A stretch of DNA of 64,000 bases from JBCCGR01 sp039029195 (lineage in GTDB: Bacteria; Pseudomonadota; Alphaproteobacteria; Rhizobiales; Rhizobiaceae), in the NCBI GenBank assembly GCA_039029195.1, contig JBCCGR010000018.1, forward strand, positions 15,204 through 79,203, in the 5' to 3' direction. Both the position numbers and the translations under genes were made by a program. The stretch's first letter is position 1. Each line of letters opens with the position of its first letter. This document shows, piece by piece, positions 28,352-36,735 of this stretch. A model generated the notes under the pieces. It did not search any database and was not told where the DNA came from. It saw nothing but the letters and a program-made list of their open reading frames with translations.

Positions 28352-30178
28352 TCAGCGACGCCCGAACAATCTCGCGATGTCTTTGAGCTTCAGTTCAATG
28401 TAGGTCGGACGACCGTGATTGCATTGGCCCGAGTTCGGTGTGACCTCCATCTGACGCAAAAGCGCATCCATTTCCGGGCCCAGCAATCGGCGGCCGGATC
28501 GAACAGAACCGTGGCAGGCCATGGTCGCACAAATATGGTCAATTCGGGTTTCGACCTCAGTGATTGATCCCCATTCAGCAATCTCGTCGACAATATCGGT
28601 GATCATGGTCTTAATACTGGCTTTGTCGAGGATTGCGGGAATCTGGCGAACCGAGACTGCACCTGGTCCAAATCGCTCGATAACCAGGCCGATCCGCGCC
28701 AACTCATCAAGATGGTTACAAAGCTTGTCGATATCGTCTTCGCCGAGTTCAATCACTTCCGGAACCAACAGCATCTGCGCCTCAACGCCATTCTGGCGAA
28801 GTGTGGCTTTGAGTTCCTCGTAGACCAGCCGCTCATGCGCGGCATGCTGGTCGACAATCACCAGACCATCCCGCGTTTGGGAGACGATGTAGTTTTCATG
28901 TAGCTGCGCTCTGGCGACACCAAGGGGGTATGCGTTGTCCTCTGGTTCAGCAACAGCTGCATTGGGGCGAAGATCGGACGAAGGCGCAGCGGTGTGCGTG
29001 AACGTCTGCTGGGCGCTTTCGCGAAACCCGCTGGCCGCCATATCTGTTGAAACAGGTGCAAACGGCGATTGTTGCCAAGTTCGCCCAGACTGAGGGGCTT
29101 GATAGGTGCGCTGATCTGCAGCTGTTGCATTGCCGGTGAATGCTGCAAGCGCATCGGCGGCAGAATGATTGGAGGCGCGAAATCCACCGCCACTGATCGC
29201 CTCTTTCAGCGCGCCAACAATCAGGCCACGAATGAGCCCGGGATCACGGAAACGAACATCGGCCTTGGCCGGATGCACATTCACATCCACAAGCTGTGGC
29301 GGCAGGTCCAGAAAGAGAACCAAGACCGAATGCCGATCCCGTGCAACGAAATCGGCATAGGCAGCGCGAACCGCGCCAATGAGGGCCTTGTCCCGTACCG
29401 GTCTTCCATTCACGAAGATAAACTGATGTTGGGCATTGCCTCGATTGAAAGTTGGAAGACCGGCAAACCCGGTAAGTCGTGCAGGTTCCCGCACCGCATC
29501 AATCTCAAGCGCATTCTCTGCGAACTGGGCACCGAGAATCTGTCCCATACGTTTCAAGAAACCGCCTTCATCCGGGCAGGCTTTGAGATCGCTCGGAGGC
29601 CGGTCATCAATGGTTGTCGTGAAGCGAATGTGGGGGAACGCCAGGGCAATTCGCTTGATTGTTTCTGAAACGGCGTTGGCTTCAGCGCGATCCGACTTCA
29701 GGAACTTCAACCGCGCGGGCGTGGCGTGAAAGAGGTCCTTGACTTCAACAACGGTGCCCCGCTGGACGGGCGAAGGTTTGGGCGAGGTCACCCTGCCGCC
29801 GTCGACCGCAATCTCCCAGCCGAACTCTTCGCCCACCGCCTTGCTGCGGATGTTCAGTCGGGAAACCGATCCGATTGAAGGAAGCGCCTCACCACGAAAC
29901 CCGAGTGTGTGAATATCGAACAGATCATCGCTGAGTTTTGATGTGCAATGACGCTCAATGGCGAGACTGAGCGCATCGGCATTCATACCGTGGCCATTGT
30001 CGACCACCCGCATTAGCAGTTTTCCGCCAGCGCGCGTGGTCACATCGATATGTGTGGCGCCAGCGTCGATGGCATTTTCAACAAGTTCCTTGATGGCACT
30101 TGCAGGGCGCTCGATAACCTCACCAGCCGCGATCTGGTTGACGATATTGTCGTTCAGTCTGCGGATGGTCCGGGGCAT
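28352..30178 (-). CDS. mutL: DNA mismatch repair protein MutL
   Basis: The start is ATG 30178 (MPRTIRRLNDNIVNQIAAGEV), giving 608 residues; the frame is open upstream but overlaps the preceding gene. GHKL ATPase motifs are ELVENAIDAGA, DNGHGM and GFRGEALPSIGSVS. The C-terminal domain has DQHAAHERLVYEE, matching DQHA(x)2E(x)4E, and also ACHGSVRSG and QCNHGRPTY. This MutL should therefore have its own nicking endonuclease, consistent with alphaproteobacteria lacking MutH. It lies 5 bp downstream of the ABM-domain gene. Confidence 0.96.
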   Translation of the reverse strand: MPRTIRRLNDNIVNQIAAGEVIERPASAIKELVENAIDAGATHIDVTTRAGGKLLMRVVDNGHGMNADALSLAIERHCTSKLSDDLFDIHTLGFRGEALPSIGSVSRLNIRSKAVGEEFGWEIAVDGGRVTSPKPSPVQRGTVVEVKDLFHATPARLKFLKSDRAEANAVSETIKRIALAFPHIRFTTTIDDRPPSDLKACPDEGGFLKRMGQILGAQFAENALEIDAVREPARLTGFAGLPTFNRGNAQHQFIFVNGRPVRDKALIGAVRAAYADFVARDRHSVLVLFLDLPPQLVDVNVHPAKADVRFRDPGLIRGLIVGALKEAISGGGFRASNHSAADALAAFTGNATAADQRTYQAPQSGRTWQQSPFAPVSTDMAASGFRESAQQTFTHTAAPSSDLRPNAAVAEPEDNAYPLGVARAQLHENYIVSQTRDGLVIVDQHAAHERLVYEELKATLRQNGVEAQMLLVPEVIELGEDDIDKLCNHLDELARIGLVIERFGPGAVSVRQIPAILDKASIKTMITDIVDEIAEWGSITEVETRIDHICATMACHGSVRSGRRLLGPEMDALLRQMEVTPNSGQCNHGRPTYIELKLKDIARLFGRR

Positions 30179-30183
30179 CGACG

Positions 30184-30486
30184 TCAGGCGATCTCGCGCG
30201 GGATCTCCAGTTCCCAGATTTCCACTTCTTTCATGGCAACCCAAGGTGCGGAAATCTGGTCAAATGTGCGATAGTGTTCGCTGACAAGATGATGGTCGTA
30301 TGCGCCTTGCGACTCATAAGTCTCAAGCAACAGGAAGTTCGAACGCCGTCGTGGATCGGTGTAGACCTCAAACTTCAGGCAGCCCGTTTCGCGATCAAGC
30401 GTGACTTCAGCCTGCTTGAGTGCGGCGTTTTTGAACATGCTTTGATGTTCTGCATCGACTTCAATTTTGACCGTAACGACGATCAT
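30184..30486 (-). CDS. Antibiotic biosynthesis monooxygenase (ABM)-domain protein
   Basis: The true start is ATG 30486, with GGAAAGGA about 6 bp upstream; the same frame stays open far upstream without meaning. The 100-residue product (MIVVTVKIEVDAEHQSMFKN...GCLKFEVYTDPRRRSNFLLLETYESQGAYDHHLVSEHYRTF) is a compact ferredoxin-like ABM fold similar to YgiN/LsrG. These act as cofactor-free monooxygenases or isomerases on small aromatics or quinols. The substrate is unknown. It is followed by mutL after 5 bp. Confidence 0.88.
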   Translation of the reverse strand: MIVVTVKIEVDAEHQSMFKNAALKQAEVTLDRETGCLKFEVYTDPRRRSNFLLLETYESQGAYDHHLVSEHYRTFDQISAPWVAMKEVEIWELEIPREIA

Positions 30487-30635
30487 CTCATGTCCTTTCC
30501 TGCACTCGGGCACCAGACGTTGCCTGCCCAAATCCTGATTGTGATTTGTATCACGGGGAATCGCATCTCTTAGAGAGCGCAAGTTTGCCTTACTTGAGAA
30601 AGGCTTTCCAGATGCTGAATTTCGCGGGGCCGAAT

Positions 30636-31826
30636 TTATTGACGGTTTTTGGGTCTGGTCAGCAGATCGGAAGCGAGATAGCCCAGCGTGCTGATTGCAG
30701 TCATGAGGCTCATTCCGGCAGCCCACCTCATCACACTTCCATCGAAGATGGGGACCGTGACAAGAACAAAGATCGCGGATGTCGCAATTGTGCAAAAACC
30801 AAAAAGCGCTGAGGTGAGACCGGCAATTTCCTTGTGCGGATCGATGATCAAGGCCGTTGAGTTCGCGATCACCACCAGAAAGCTCGTTCCGAACAGGAAC
30901 ATCAGTGCCAGAAAGCCGGAAAGGGTCAGCAAACCGCTGAACTCCAGAGCGAAGCACAAAAACGATGAAGCAAAAAGGATCGAGCTTGCGATCCGGGCAC
31001 TGGCAAGCACGCCAACTCTCACAATTGCCCAGCGATTGAACCATTGACCAAGAATAATGCTGGTGCCCATGGCGGAAAACAGAAGTGCAAACGTCAGCCC
31101 GGTAATGCCAAAGCCGTTTTCGAACAAAAGCGGACCGTTGACCACAAAAGACAGCAAAGCGCATTGGGCGAGGCTGGCGAGTATCAGAAATGTCCGCGAC
31201 TGAGGATGTCTGAACACGCGCCCCATTGCGCGGACCATGTTTCCCGGTCGCAACGCAGATACGTCCAGATCTTTGTGTGACTCGCGGAATACGAACTGAT
31301 TGATGAGCAACAGCAGGATTGCAAGCACCATCTGGGCAAAGAAAATCCAGCGCCAGTTGCCGACTTCGATCATGGCATAACCAATTGGAGGGGCAACCAT
31401 CACGGCAACGGAAAAGACCGTCATGGCAAATGACATGGAGCCTGCGAGCTTTGGCCCGTCGTAGTGATCTCTCAGAATAGCGCGCGCAACAACAGGCGCA
31501 GAGGCACCGCCAAATCCCTGAATAAACCGGGCTGCCAACAAAAATTCTACTGATGTGGAAAGAGAGGCCAGCAAAGATCCCGCCGCAAAAAAGCTCAGAC
31601 CCACGGCAATCGCCGGTCGGCGCCCGAACCGGTCAGACAGCGGTCCGTAGAATAGGTGTCCAAACGCGAAAGGCAGCGAGAAGACTGGAACAGTTGCCTG
31701 CGCCAGAGATATCGGAACACCAAAGTCTGCGGTGATTTCACCAAAGGCAGGCAGCACACTGTCGATTGAATATGCGGACAGGCCCAGCAGCAGGCCGCAA
31801 AAGACAATGAGAATTTTCGGGTACAC
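30636..31826 (-). CDS. MFS multidrug exporter, Bcr/CflA type
   Basis: The 396-residue membrane protein has about 12 hydrophobic segments. MFS motif A is GPLSDRFGRRPAIAVG (after helix 2). SIDSVLPAFGEI in helix 1 and RFIQGFGGASAPVVARAILRD in helix 4 are typical of the Bcr/CflA drug:H+ antiporters. The start is GTG 31826, with no strong ribosome binding site. It lies between the acyltransferase gene and the ABM gene on the same strand. Confidence 0.9.
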   Translation of the reverse strand: MYPKILIVFCGLLLGLSAYSIDSVLPAFGEITADFGVPISLAQATVPVFSLPFAFGHLFYGPLSDRFGRRPAIAVGLSFFAAGSLLASLSTSVEFLLAARFIQGFGGASAPVVARAILRDHYDGPKLAGSMSFAMTVFSVAVMVAPPIGYAMIEVGNWRWIFFAQMVLAILLLLINQFVFRESHKDLDVSALRPGNMVRAMGRVFRHPQSRTFLILASLAQCALLSFVVNGPLLFENGFGITGLTFALLFSAMGTSIILGQWFNRWAIVRVGVLASARIASSILFASSFLCFALEFSGLLTLSGFLALMFLFGTSFLVVIANSTALIIDPHKEIAGLTSALFGFCTIATSAIFVLVTVPIFDGSVMRWAAGMSLMTAISTLGYLASDLLTRPKNRQ

Positions 31827-31901
31827 GCGAAGCAGTCGGATTAAGCGAATGGGATTGCCGTGCTTCTAGACCAATTCCGACACCGTCGAAACCGGTCCGG
31901 G

Positions 31902-33011
31902 TCATTCGCTTACAAAAATTCGGTTTCGCCGGTCTGGAAAAAAGCGCAAATGGCGAGCGACTTGTTCGATCATCCCCAATACGTGCCGGAAATAGCCAAG
32001 CATCCGGGGTTCTGCAAACCGGGTGATGAGCCACGCCAGCCCAACAGTGAGGGAAATGGCCACAAGCAGAGATCCATACTCAGGCAACAGGCCATCCACC
32101 TGATTTAGAATCATGTAGCCGATATTCTGGTGAACAAGGTAGAGCGGGTATGAGATGGCCCCCAACAGGGTCGTGTACCTGATCAGGTTGTCAGGAACCG
32201 TGATTTTTAACGTCAATGCAAACATGGCAAACACACAAAGCGTTGCGAGCGCGACACTCAGCAATTCCAGCTGTGTTTCGGCATTTTCAGCAAATGGGAT
32301 TCCGCGCCGCATTTCAAAAACGACACAGTGCGCGATAGCCAGTACCAGATATATCCAGTCCAACGGTTCGCCTTGTCGGGCGATCATGCGCCTGTAGAGC
32401 AGCATACCAGCAATGAAATAGCCGGCATGGGGCGTGAGAAACAGGTGTTCGATGATCTCATTCTGGATCACGAACTCGTTGAGAATCGCGATGGAAAGCC
32501 ACGCTGAAACGGTTGGAAGGAACCAGCGTTGCAGCACGCCAAAATAGGCAAGTAGCGCGACCCAGCCATAAAAGATCAGTTCCACGACGATGGACCAGTA
32601 GACGCCATCAGTGAAGGTCTGGCCGAAAAGCTGCGGCAGAAATGTCAGGTTCGCCAATATGTTTTGCGGCGTGGCGTGGAACAGGCCGCCACCAATGAGC
32701 AAAGCACAGGCTGAAGTGGCGAACACCGCAATCACGAAGGCGGGATATAGCCTCAGAAATCGTCGGCGCAGGAAGTCCCAAGTGTTCTGCTGCAGCACTG
32801 ACCAGCAAATGACAAACCCGCTGATGACGAAAAACAGGCCAACGCCCAGATGAAAAAACTGGGTCACCGGTTGTAATATTGGGACCGAGAACGCGGTGTA
32901 AGGATCGCCCATCTGCCCACGATAGGAGAAATGATAGAGCAGCACGGCCATGGCCGCCACAAACCGCAACCCGTCAAGGCTGTGGATCCTGCTGTCAGAT
33001 CGGGGAGACAT
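31902..33011 (-). CDS. Acyltransferase family 3 membrane protein (OafA/YrhL-like)
   Basis: The 369-residue protein has about ten transmembrane segments. The N-terminal SLDGLRFVAAMAVLLYHF and ISGFVICWS are the signature of acyltransferase 3 proteins, which O-acetylate surface sugars. The conserved His of the RxxA-H region is present in LLYHF. The acceptor is unknown; candidates are LPS or exopolysaccharide. It is divergent from the pirin gene, with 185 bp between starts. Confidence 0.92.
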   Translation of the reverse strand: MSPRSDSRIHSLDGLRFVAAMAVLLYHFSYRGQMGDPYTAFSVPILQPVTQFFHLGVGLFFVISGFVICWSVLQQNTWDFLRRRFLRLYPAFVIAVFATSACALLIGGGLFHATPQNILANLTFLPQLFGQTFTDGVYWSIVVELIFYGWVALLAYFGVLQRWFLPTVSAWLSIAILNEFVIQNEIIEHLFLTPHAGYFIAGMLLYRRMIARQGEPLDWIYLVLAIAHCVVFEMRRGIPFAENAETQLELLSVALATLCVFAMFALTLKITVPDNLIRYTTLLGAISYPLYLVHQNIGYMILNQVDGLLPEYGSLLVAISLTVGLAWLITRFAEPRMLGYFRHVLGMIEQVARHLRFFPDRRNRIFVSE

Positions 33012-33196
33012 TGGAGTGAGCGCCGCACTTCACCGGGTTGATCGTTGGTCCAACCCTACCACGCCGCGCGCGTTTCGATTTCAATTAGTGAACAGGTGGT
33101 AAATTTGTTCAGTTAACGGCGACGATGCGTTTTCATTGATCCCGTTGCTATTCTGCCCAATGCGGCCACATGACGGAACAGCAATGGAGATAAGTC

Positions 33197-34099
33197 ATGT
33201 CGATCAGACCAGTTAAGGATACCGTTTCAGCCAAGCCAACCATGGAAGGCGCTGGTGTGAAGTTGCACAGGGCCTTCGGTTTCGAAGACCCGACCATGCT
33301 CGACCCCTTTCTGCTGTTCGATGATTTTCGCAATGAGCGACCTGAAGACTATCTGAACGGCTTTCCCTGGCACCCGCATCGCGGCATTGAAACGATCACC
33401 TATGTGCTGGCTGGAACGGTTGAACATGCCGACAGCCTTGGCAACACGGGCGAATTGGGAGCTGGCGACATTCAGTGGATGACCGCAGGCCGTGGCATCA
33501 TGCATCAGGAAATGCCGAAAGGTGATGCCAGCGGACGCATGCACGGGTTCCAGCTTTGGGCCAACCTTCCTTCCGATCTCAAGATGACGGAGCCGCGCTA
33601 TCAGGATGTGAGTTCCGATGCTGTAACAGAGGTTATTGACGATGACGGCACCGTTGTCCGGGTGCTTTGTGGTTCGTTTTGGGGAAAAACCGGGCCGGTG
33701 GAAGGGATCGCCGCTGATCCGGTTTATCTCGACATATCAGTGCCTCCCGGTGTGAAGAAGACGTTTCCCGTCGATACCTACCGCAATGCCTTTGCCTATA
33801 TATTCGCTGGTAGTGGCGCGTTCGTTGATGCTTCGAAGCCGTTTGGGATTTTGACCGAGAAGGAAATCGCCGGTGAGGAAATCCTTATTCGCGATCAATC
33901 GGGCAATCGCACGCTGGTCTTGTTCTCTTCTGGCGACGAGATCACGGTACAGGCGGGAGAGGAAGGCGTTCGCTTTCTGCTGATTTCAGGAAGACCGATT
34001 GCGGAACCGGTGGCCTGGCACGGTCCAATCGTCATGAATACGCGTGAAGAACTGATGCAGGCCTTCACAGAATTGCGCAACGGGTCGTTTATCAGCTGA
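33197..34099 (+). CDS. Pirin family cupin protein
   Basis: The 300-residue protein starts at ATG 33197 with GGAG upstream. It is a two-cupin-domain protein. The N-terminal metal site is visible as WHPHRGIETITYVL and RGIMHQEMP (three His and one Glu). Bacterial pirins bind Fe/Zn and can act as quercetinases or regulators; the substrate here is unknown. The C-terminal cupin (about 170-290) follows the usual Pirin_C pattern, with PVAWHGPIVMNTREEL near the end. Confidence 0.95.
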   Translation: MSIRPVKDTVSAKPTMEGAGVKLHRAFGFEDPTMLDPFLLFDDFRNERPEDYLNGFPWHPHRGIETITYVLAGTVEHADSLGNTGELGAGDIQWMTAGRGIMHQEMPKGDASGRMHGFQLWANLPSDLKMTEPRYQDVSSDAVTEVIDDDGTVVRVLCGSFWGKTGPVEGIAADPVYLDISVPPGVKKTFPVDTYRNAFAYIFAGSGAFVDASKPFGILTEKEIAGEEILIRDQSGNRTLVLFSSGDEITVQAGEEGVRFLLISGRPIAEPVAWHGPIVMNTREELMQAFTELRNGSFIS

Positions 34100-34122
34100 A
34101 CCAAAAAAACTTTGCCAAACCG

Positions 34123-34161
34123 TCCCTCAACGAGGGAGGCTGGTGGCATCTTCCCACCAGC
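34123..34161 (+). terminator. Possible terminator: two tandem hairpins after pirin gene
   Basis: TCCCTC-aac-GAGGGA (34123-34128 / 34132-34137) and GCTGGTGG / CCACCAGC (34139-34146 / 34154-34161) form adjacent stems 24 bp after the pirin stop. No T-tract follows, so this could be Rho-dependent or simply structured intergenic DNA. Confidence 0.35.
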
Positions 34162-34192
34162 GCAATCCGGCGGAGTGAACCCCTGCTGCTCA

Positions 34193-34208
34193 TTAACGCC
34201 CCCTTAAC
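34193..34208 (+). promoter_or_regulatory. Putative CtrA binding site upstream of pilus operon
   Basis: TTAACGCCCCCTTAAC is an exact match to the alphaproteobacterial CtrA full site TTAA-N7-TTAAC. It lies 49 bp ahead of the first pilin start codon (34257). The match is seen in the sequence; regulation by CtrA is inference. Confidence 0.5.
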
Positions 34209-34256
34209 TTTGCCGGTTGAAATTGACGAAGCATTAACCATAACCGGGGCGGGAAC

Positions 34257-35231
34257 GTGCGGCGCCTGGCGATCGCAGCATTGTTGGTATTGGCGGTGGT
34301 GGCGACGGTGAAACCGGCGAACGCATCGTCATGCTTTGCGTTCAATTCGTTTTTAGATTTCGGTACGATCGACATGTTGAGCGGAACACCGCACGACACG
34401 TCGGATACCACCCTGCTGCTGTGCTTTCGCAACAATCCGACATTCATGGTGAGAGCCTGTGTCCATATGGGATACAATCAGGCGGACGCCACGCAACGCT
34501 ACATGGACAACGGGTCCGGAGACCTGCTGGGTTTTCAGATCTACAAGGATGCAGCTCGCACCAGTGTCTGGGGGAGCGCCGATGTTCCGATCCCCATCTA
34601 CAACACCTACGGGCCGGTGACGCTCGATTTTGCGCCTGGAACCTTCATTCAGCTTCTGCCGGTATATGGCCGTGTGTTTTCAGGGCAACCAGCAGTGCCC
34701 CAAGGAACGTACACCTCTGGCGCGGCGGGCACAGCCATCGGGTTCAGCGTGAAGTCCGAGGAATATCCATCTGCTGCCGCTGCCGCGTCCTGCAATGCAA
34801 TCACCACCAACTCATTTGGTCACACGTCCACTGCGCGTGCTGCAGTTCAATCAACTTGCAACGTCACCAGTACGGCGATGGATTTCGGAATTGCCTCAAC
34901 GCTCACCTCGGCAATCGACACTTCTGCCACAATTCAGGTGTCCTGCACTGCGGGGGCCAGCTACTTTATTGCTCTGAATGGCGGCAATGCCGGCGCCACC
35001 GATCCAACCATGCGACAGATGTCGCTTGGCGCGCAGAATGTCACATACGGCATTTACCGCAATGCAGCGCGCACTCAGGGCTGGGGAAGCCTCGTGGGGA
35101 CGAATACGGTGGCTGGCAGCATGGGTGGTTCGGGAATTAACAGTCACACTGCCTATGGAAGGGTGCCCGCGCAGGCCACACCGGGCACCGGAACCTACAC
35201 AGACACCATTGTCGTGACGCTTACTTATTAA
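34257..35231 (+). CDS. Two-domain spore coat U protein (CsuE-like pilus tip adhesin)
   Basis: The start is GTG 34257 after GGGGCGGGAAC, giving 324 residues. A signal peptide (cleavage around PANA-SS, residue 23) is followed by two spore-coat-U (SCPU) domains, about 25-165 and 185-324. Both end in the donor-strand-accepting pattern YGRV...GTYTDTIVVTLTY. A two-domain subunit with a single-domain partner is the CsuE tip adhesin layout of archaic chaperone-usher pili. Here it is encoded first, whereas in Acinetobacter csu it is last. It would be secreted through the periplasm and usher. Confidence 0.85.
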   Translation: MRRLAIAALLVLAVVATVKPANASSCFAFNSFLDFGTIDMLSGTPHDTSDTTLLLCFRNNPTFMVRACVHMGYNQADATQRYMDNGSGDLLGFQIYKDAARTSVWGSADVPIPIYNTYGPVTLDFAPGTFIQLLPVYGRVFSGQPAVPQGTYTSGAAGTAIGFSVKSEEYPSAAAAASCNAITTNSFGHTSTARAAVQSTCNVTSTAMDFGIASTLTSAIDTSATIQVSCTAGASYFIALNGGNAGATDPTMRQMSLGAQNVTYGIYRNAARTQGWGSLVGTNTVAGSMGGSGINSHTAYGRVPAQATPGTGTYTDTIVVTLTY

Positions 35232-35273
35232 TTGGATATATAAATGGAAATTAAACTTCAAGGTTGCATTTTG

Positions 35274-35288
35274 TAACGCTTCGTTAAG
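35274..35288 (+). promoter_or_regulatory. CtrA-like site upstream of major pilin gene (one mismatch)
   Basis: GTAA-cgcttcg-TTAA differs by one base from TTAA-N7-TTAA. It lies 163 bp ahead of the pilin ATG, in the 220-bp gap after the tip gene. A second near-match, TTAA-ctctcga-TTCA, lies at 35368-35382. Single-mismatch sites can occur by chance; they are recorded because the exact site lies upstream of the same operon. Confidence 0.3.
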
Positions 35289-35451
35289 AAAATGCCAAGG
35301 CGCTCAACGATGCTTCAGGCCAGACTGCACAACGGTTGATGAAAAATATTGCATGCGGTTGTTCTGGTTAACTCTCGATTCACCAACTTCTTCGATAGTG
35401 CGCTGCAGGGGCGGACTGTGAAAGCCGCACCGCATTCAGAGGAAGAGTACA

Positions 35452-35988
35452 ATGGTAAATCTCTCAGTATTGCGTGTGATTTCCAAAACACATCGCAACG
35501 CAGCGTTTGCTGCAGCACTTGGTCTGACCGCTTTGGCGATTCCATCCGCCAACGCCGCGACCACGACGGCGAACATGAATGTTCAGCTCGTTGTTCAGGC
35601 ATCTTGCGCGATCAGCTCGGTCGGCACCCTTGATTTTGGTACGGCAACCACTCCGCTGACAGCAAACATCGATGCAACGACAACCTTTGATGTGACCTGC
35701 TCAAACGGCACCACCTACGACATTGGCCTCAATGCCGGTACCACCGCTGGTGGCACGGTCGCGACGCGAAAAATGTTCAACGGCGGTACTGCTGAAGACG
35801 TGGATTACACCATGTGGACCAACGCTGCGCGCACCACAAACTGGGGCAACACAGTCGGCACGGACACACAGAGCGCCACGGGCAGCGGATCGGCACAGAC
35901 CTACACAGTTTATGGTCGCGTTCCACCGCAGACAACGCCAACTCCGGCCACTTACACCGACACTGTGACGATCACCGTCACCTACTAA
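35452..35988 (+). CDS. Spore coat U pilin (CsuA/B-like major subunit)
   Basis: The start is ATG 35452 with AGAGGAAGAG upstream; the protein has 178 residues. A signal peptide ends at SANA-ATT (about residue 36). One SCPU domain follows, with paired Cys (QASCAI and DVTCSNG) and the C-terminal strand TYTDTVTITVTY. It resembles the second domain of the upstream tip protein (YGRVPPQTTPTPATYTDT against YGRVPAQATPGTGTYTDT), so the two share ancestry. It is probably the repeating subunit of the pilus rod. Confidence 0.88.
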   Translation: MVNLSVLRVISKTHRNAAFAAALGLTALAIPSANAATTTANMNVQLVVQASCAISSVGTLDFGTATTPLTANIDATTTFDVTCSNGTTYDIGLNAGTTAGGTVATRKMFNGGTAEDVDYTMWTNAARTTNWGNTVGTDTQSATGSGSAQTYTVYGRVPPQTTPTPATYTDTVTITVTY

Positions 35989-36012
35989 TCATCGAAAATA
36001 AGGAGCAATTGC

Positions 36013-36726
36013 ATGCGTTTTTTCCACGGCGTTTTAGCGGCCGCCTTTGGCCTGGCTCTCATGGGTCAGGTAGAAGCCGGAAAACTCCAGATTGCTCCTG
36101 TTTCCATCGACGTCCCGGCACCTGGTGCCGCGTCGTCGGTTACACTGACAAACACTGGCCGGACGGTTATGGCCGTCCAGGCCCGCATCTTCCGCTGGTC
36201 GCAGGGAAAGAGGGGTGAGCGCTTCCACAACACCAAAGATGTGGTTGTTAGCCCGCCAATTGTGAAGCTTCGTCCTGGCAAGAAGGCCGTTGTGCGCATC
36301 GTACGCCTGTCGAAGAAACCGGTGAATACGGAAGAAAACTATCGTCTGCTAATTGATGAAATTCCAAGCAAGGCAAGAACCAACCGTTCTACGGTTCGCA
36401 TGGTCATGCGTTATTCGCTGCCTGTCTTCTTTGGGCCTGGCGAATATGCCAAGCCAAAGACCGCCTGGAACGTCTATCAGCGTGGCGGCAAGCTGATTGT
36501 TGCCGGTGCAAACTATGGCCAGACCCGCCTGAAACTTTCGCAGATGCGCGTGGTTGATGGTCGTGGACGTGCGGTCGATTTCGGCAAAGGTCTGAACGGT
36601 TACGTTCTGAGCCAATCATCGAAAACGTTTTACACCAATTCCGGCAGTCGCCTGCGGGGCAGGCGTGTCACCATCACGGCCCAGTCCAACTATGGTCCGT
36701 TCAAAGCGGTGGCCCAATTGAAATAA
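36013..36726 (+). CDS. Periplasmic pilus chaperone (PapD/CsuC-like)
   Basis: The start is ATG 36013 with AAGGAG at about 36000; the protein has 237 residues. A signal peptide (about 1-22) is followed by two Ig-like domains. Chaperone hallmarks are APVSIDVPAPGAASSVTLTN in the first strand pair and the edge-strand motif SPPIVKLRPGKKAVVRIVR. It would cap SCPU subunits by donor-strand complementation. It is very basic (many Lys/Arg). It is 24 bp after the pilin stop and 9 bp before the usher gene. Confidence 0.92.
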   Translation: MRFFHGVLAAAFGLALMGQVEAGKLQIAPVSIDVPAPGAASSVTLTNTGRTVMAVQARIFRWSQGKRGERFHNTKDVVVSPPIVKLRPGKKAVVRIVRLSKKPVNTEENYRLLIDEIPSKARTNRSTVRMVMRYSLPVFFGPGEYAKPKTAWNVYQRGGKLIVAGANYGQTRLKLSQMRVVDGRGRAVDFGKGLNGYVLSQSSKTFYTNSGSRLRGRRVTITAQSNYGPFKAVAQLK

Positions 36727-36735
36727 AGGAGTGCG

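Noticed and set aside
30487..31164. N-terminal extension of the ABM-domain frame to 326 residues
   Set aside because: The extension overlaps the MFS gene in another frame and has no domain. ATG 30486 has a strong ribosome binding site and gives a normal ABM protein.
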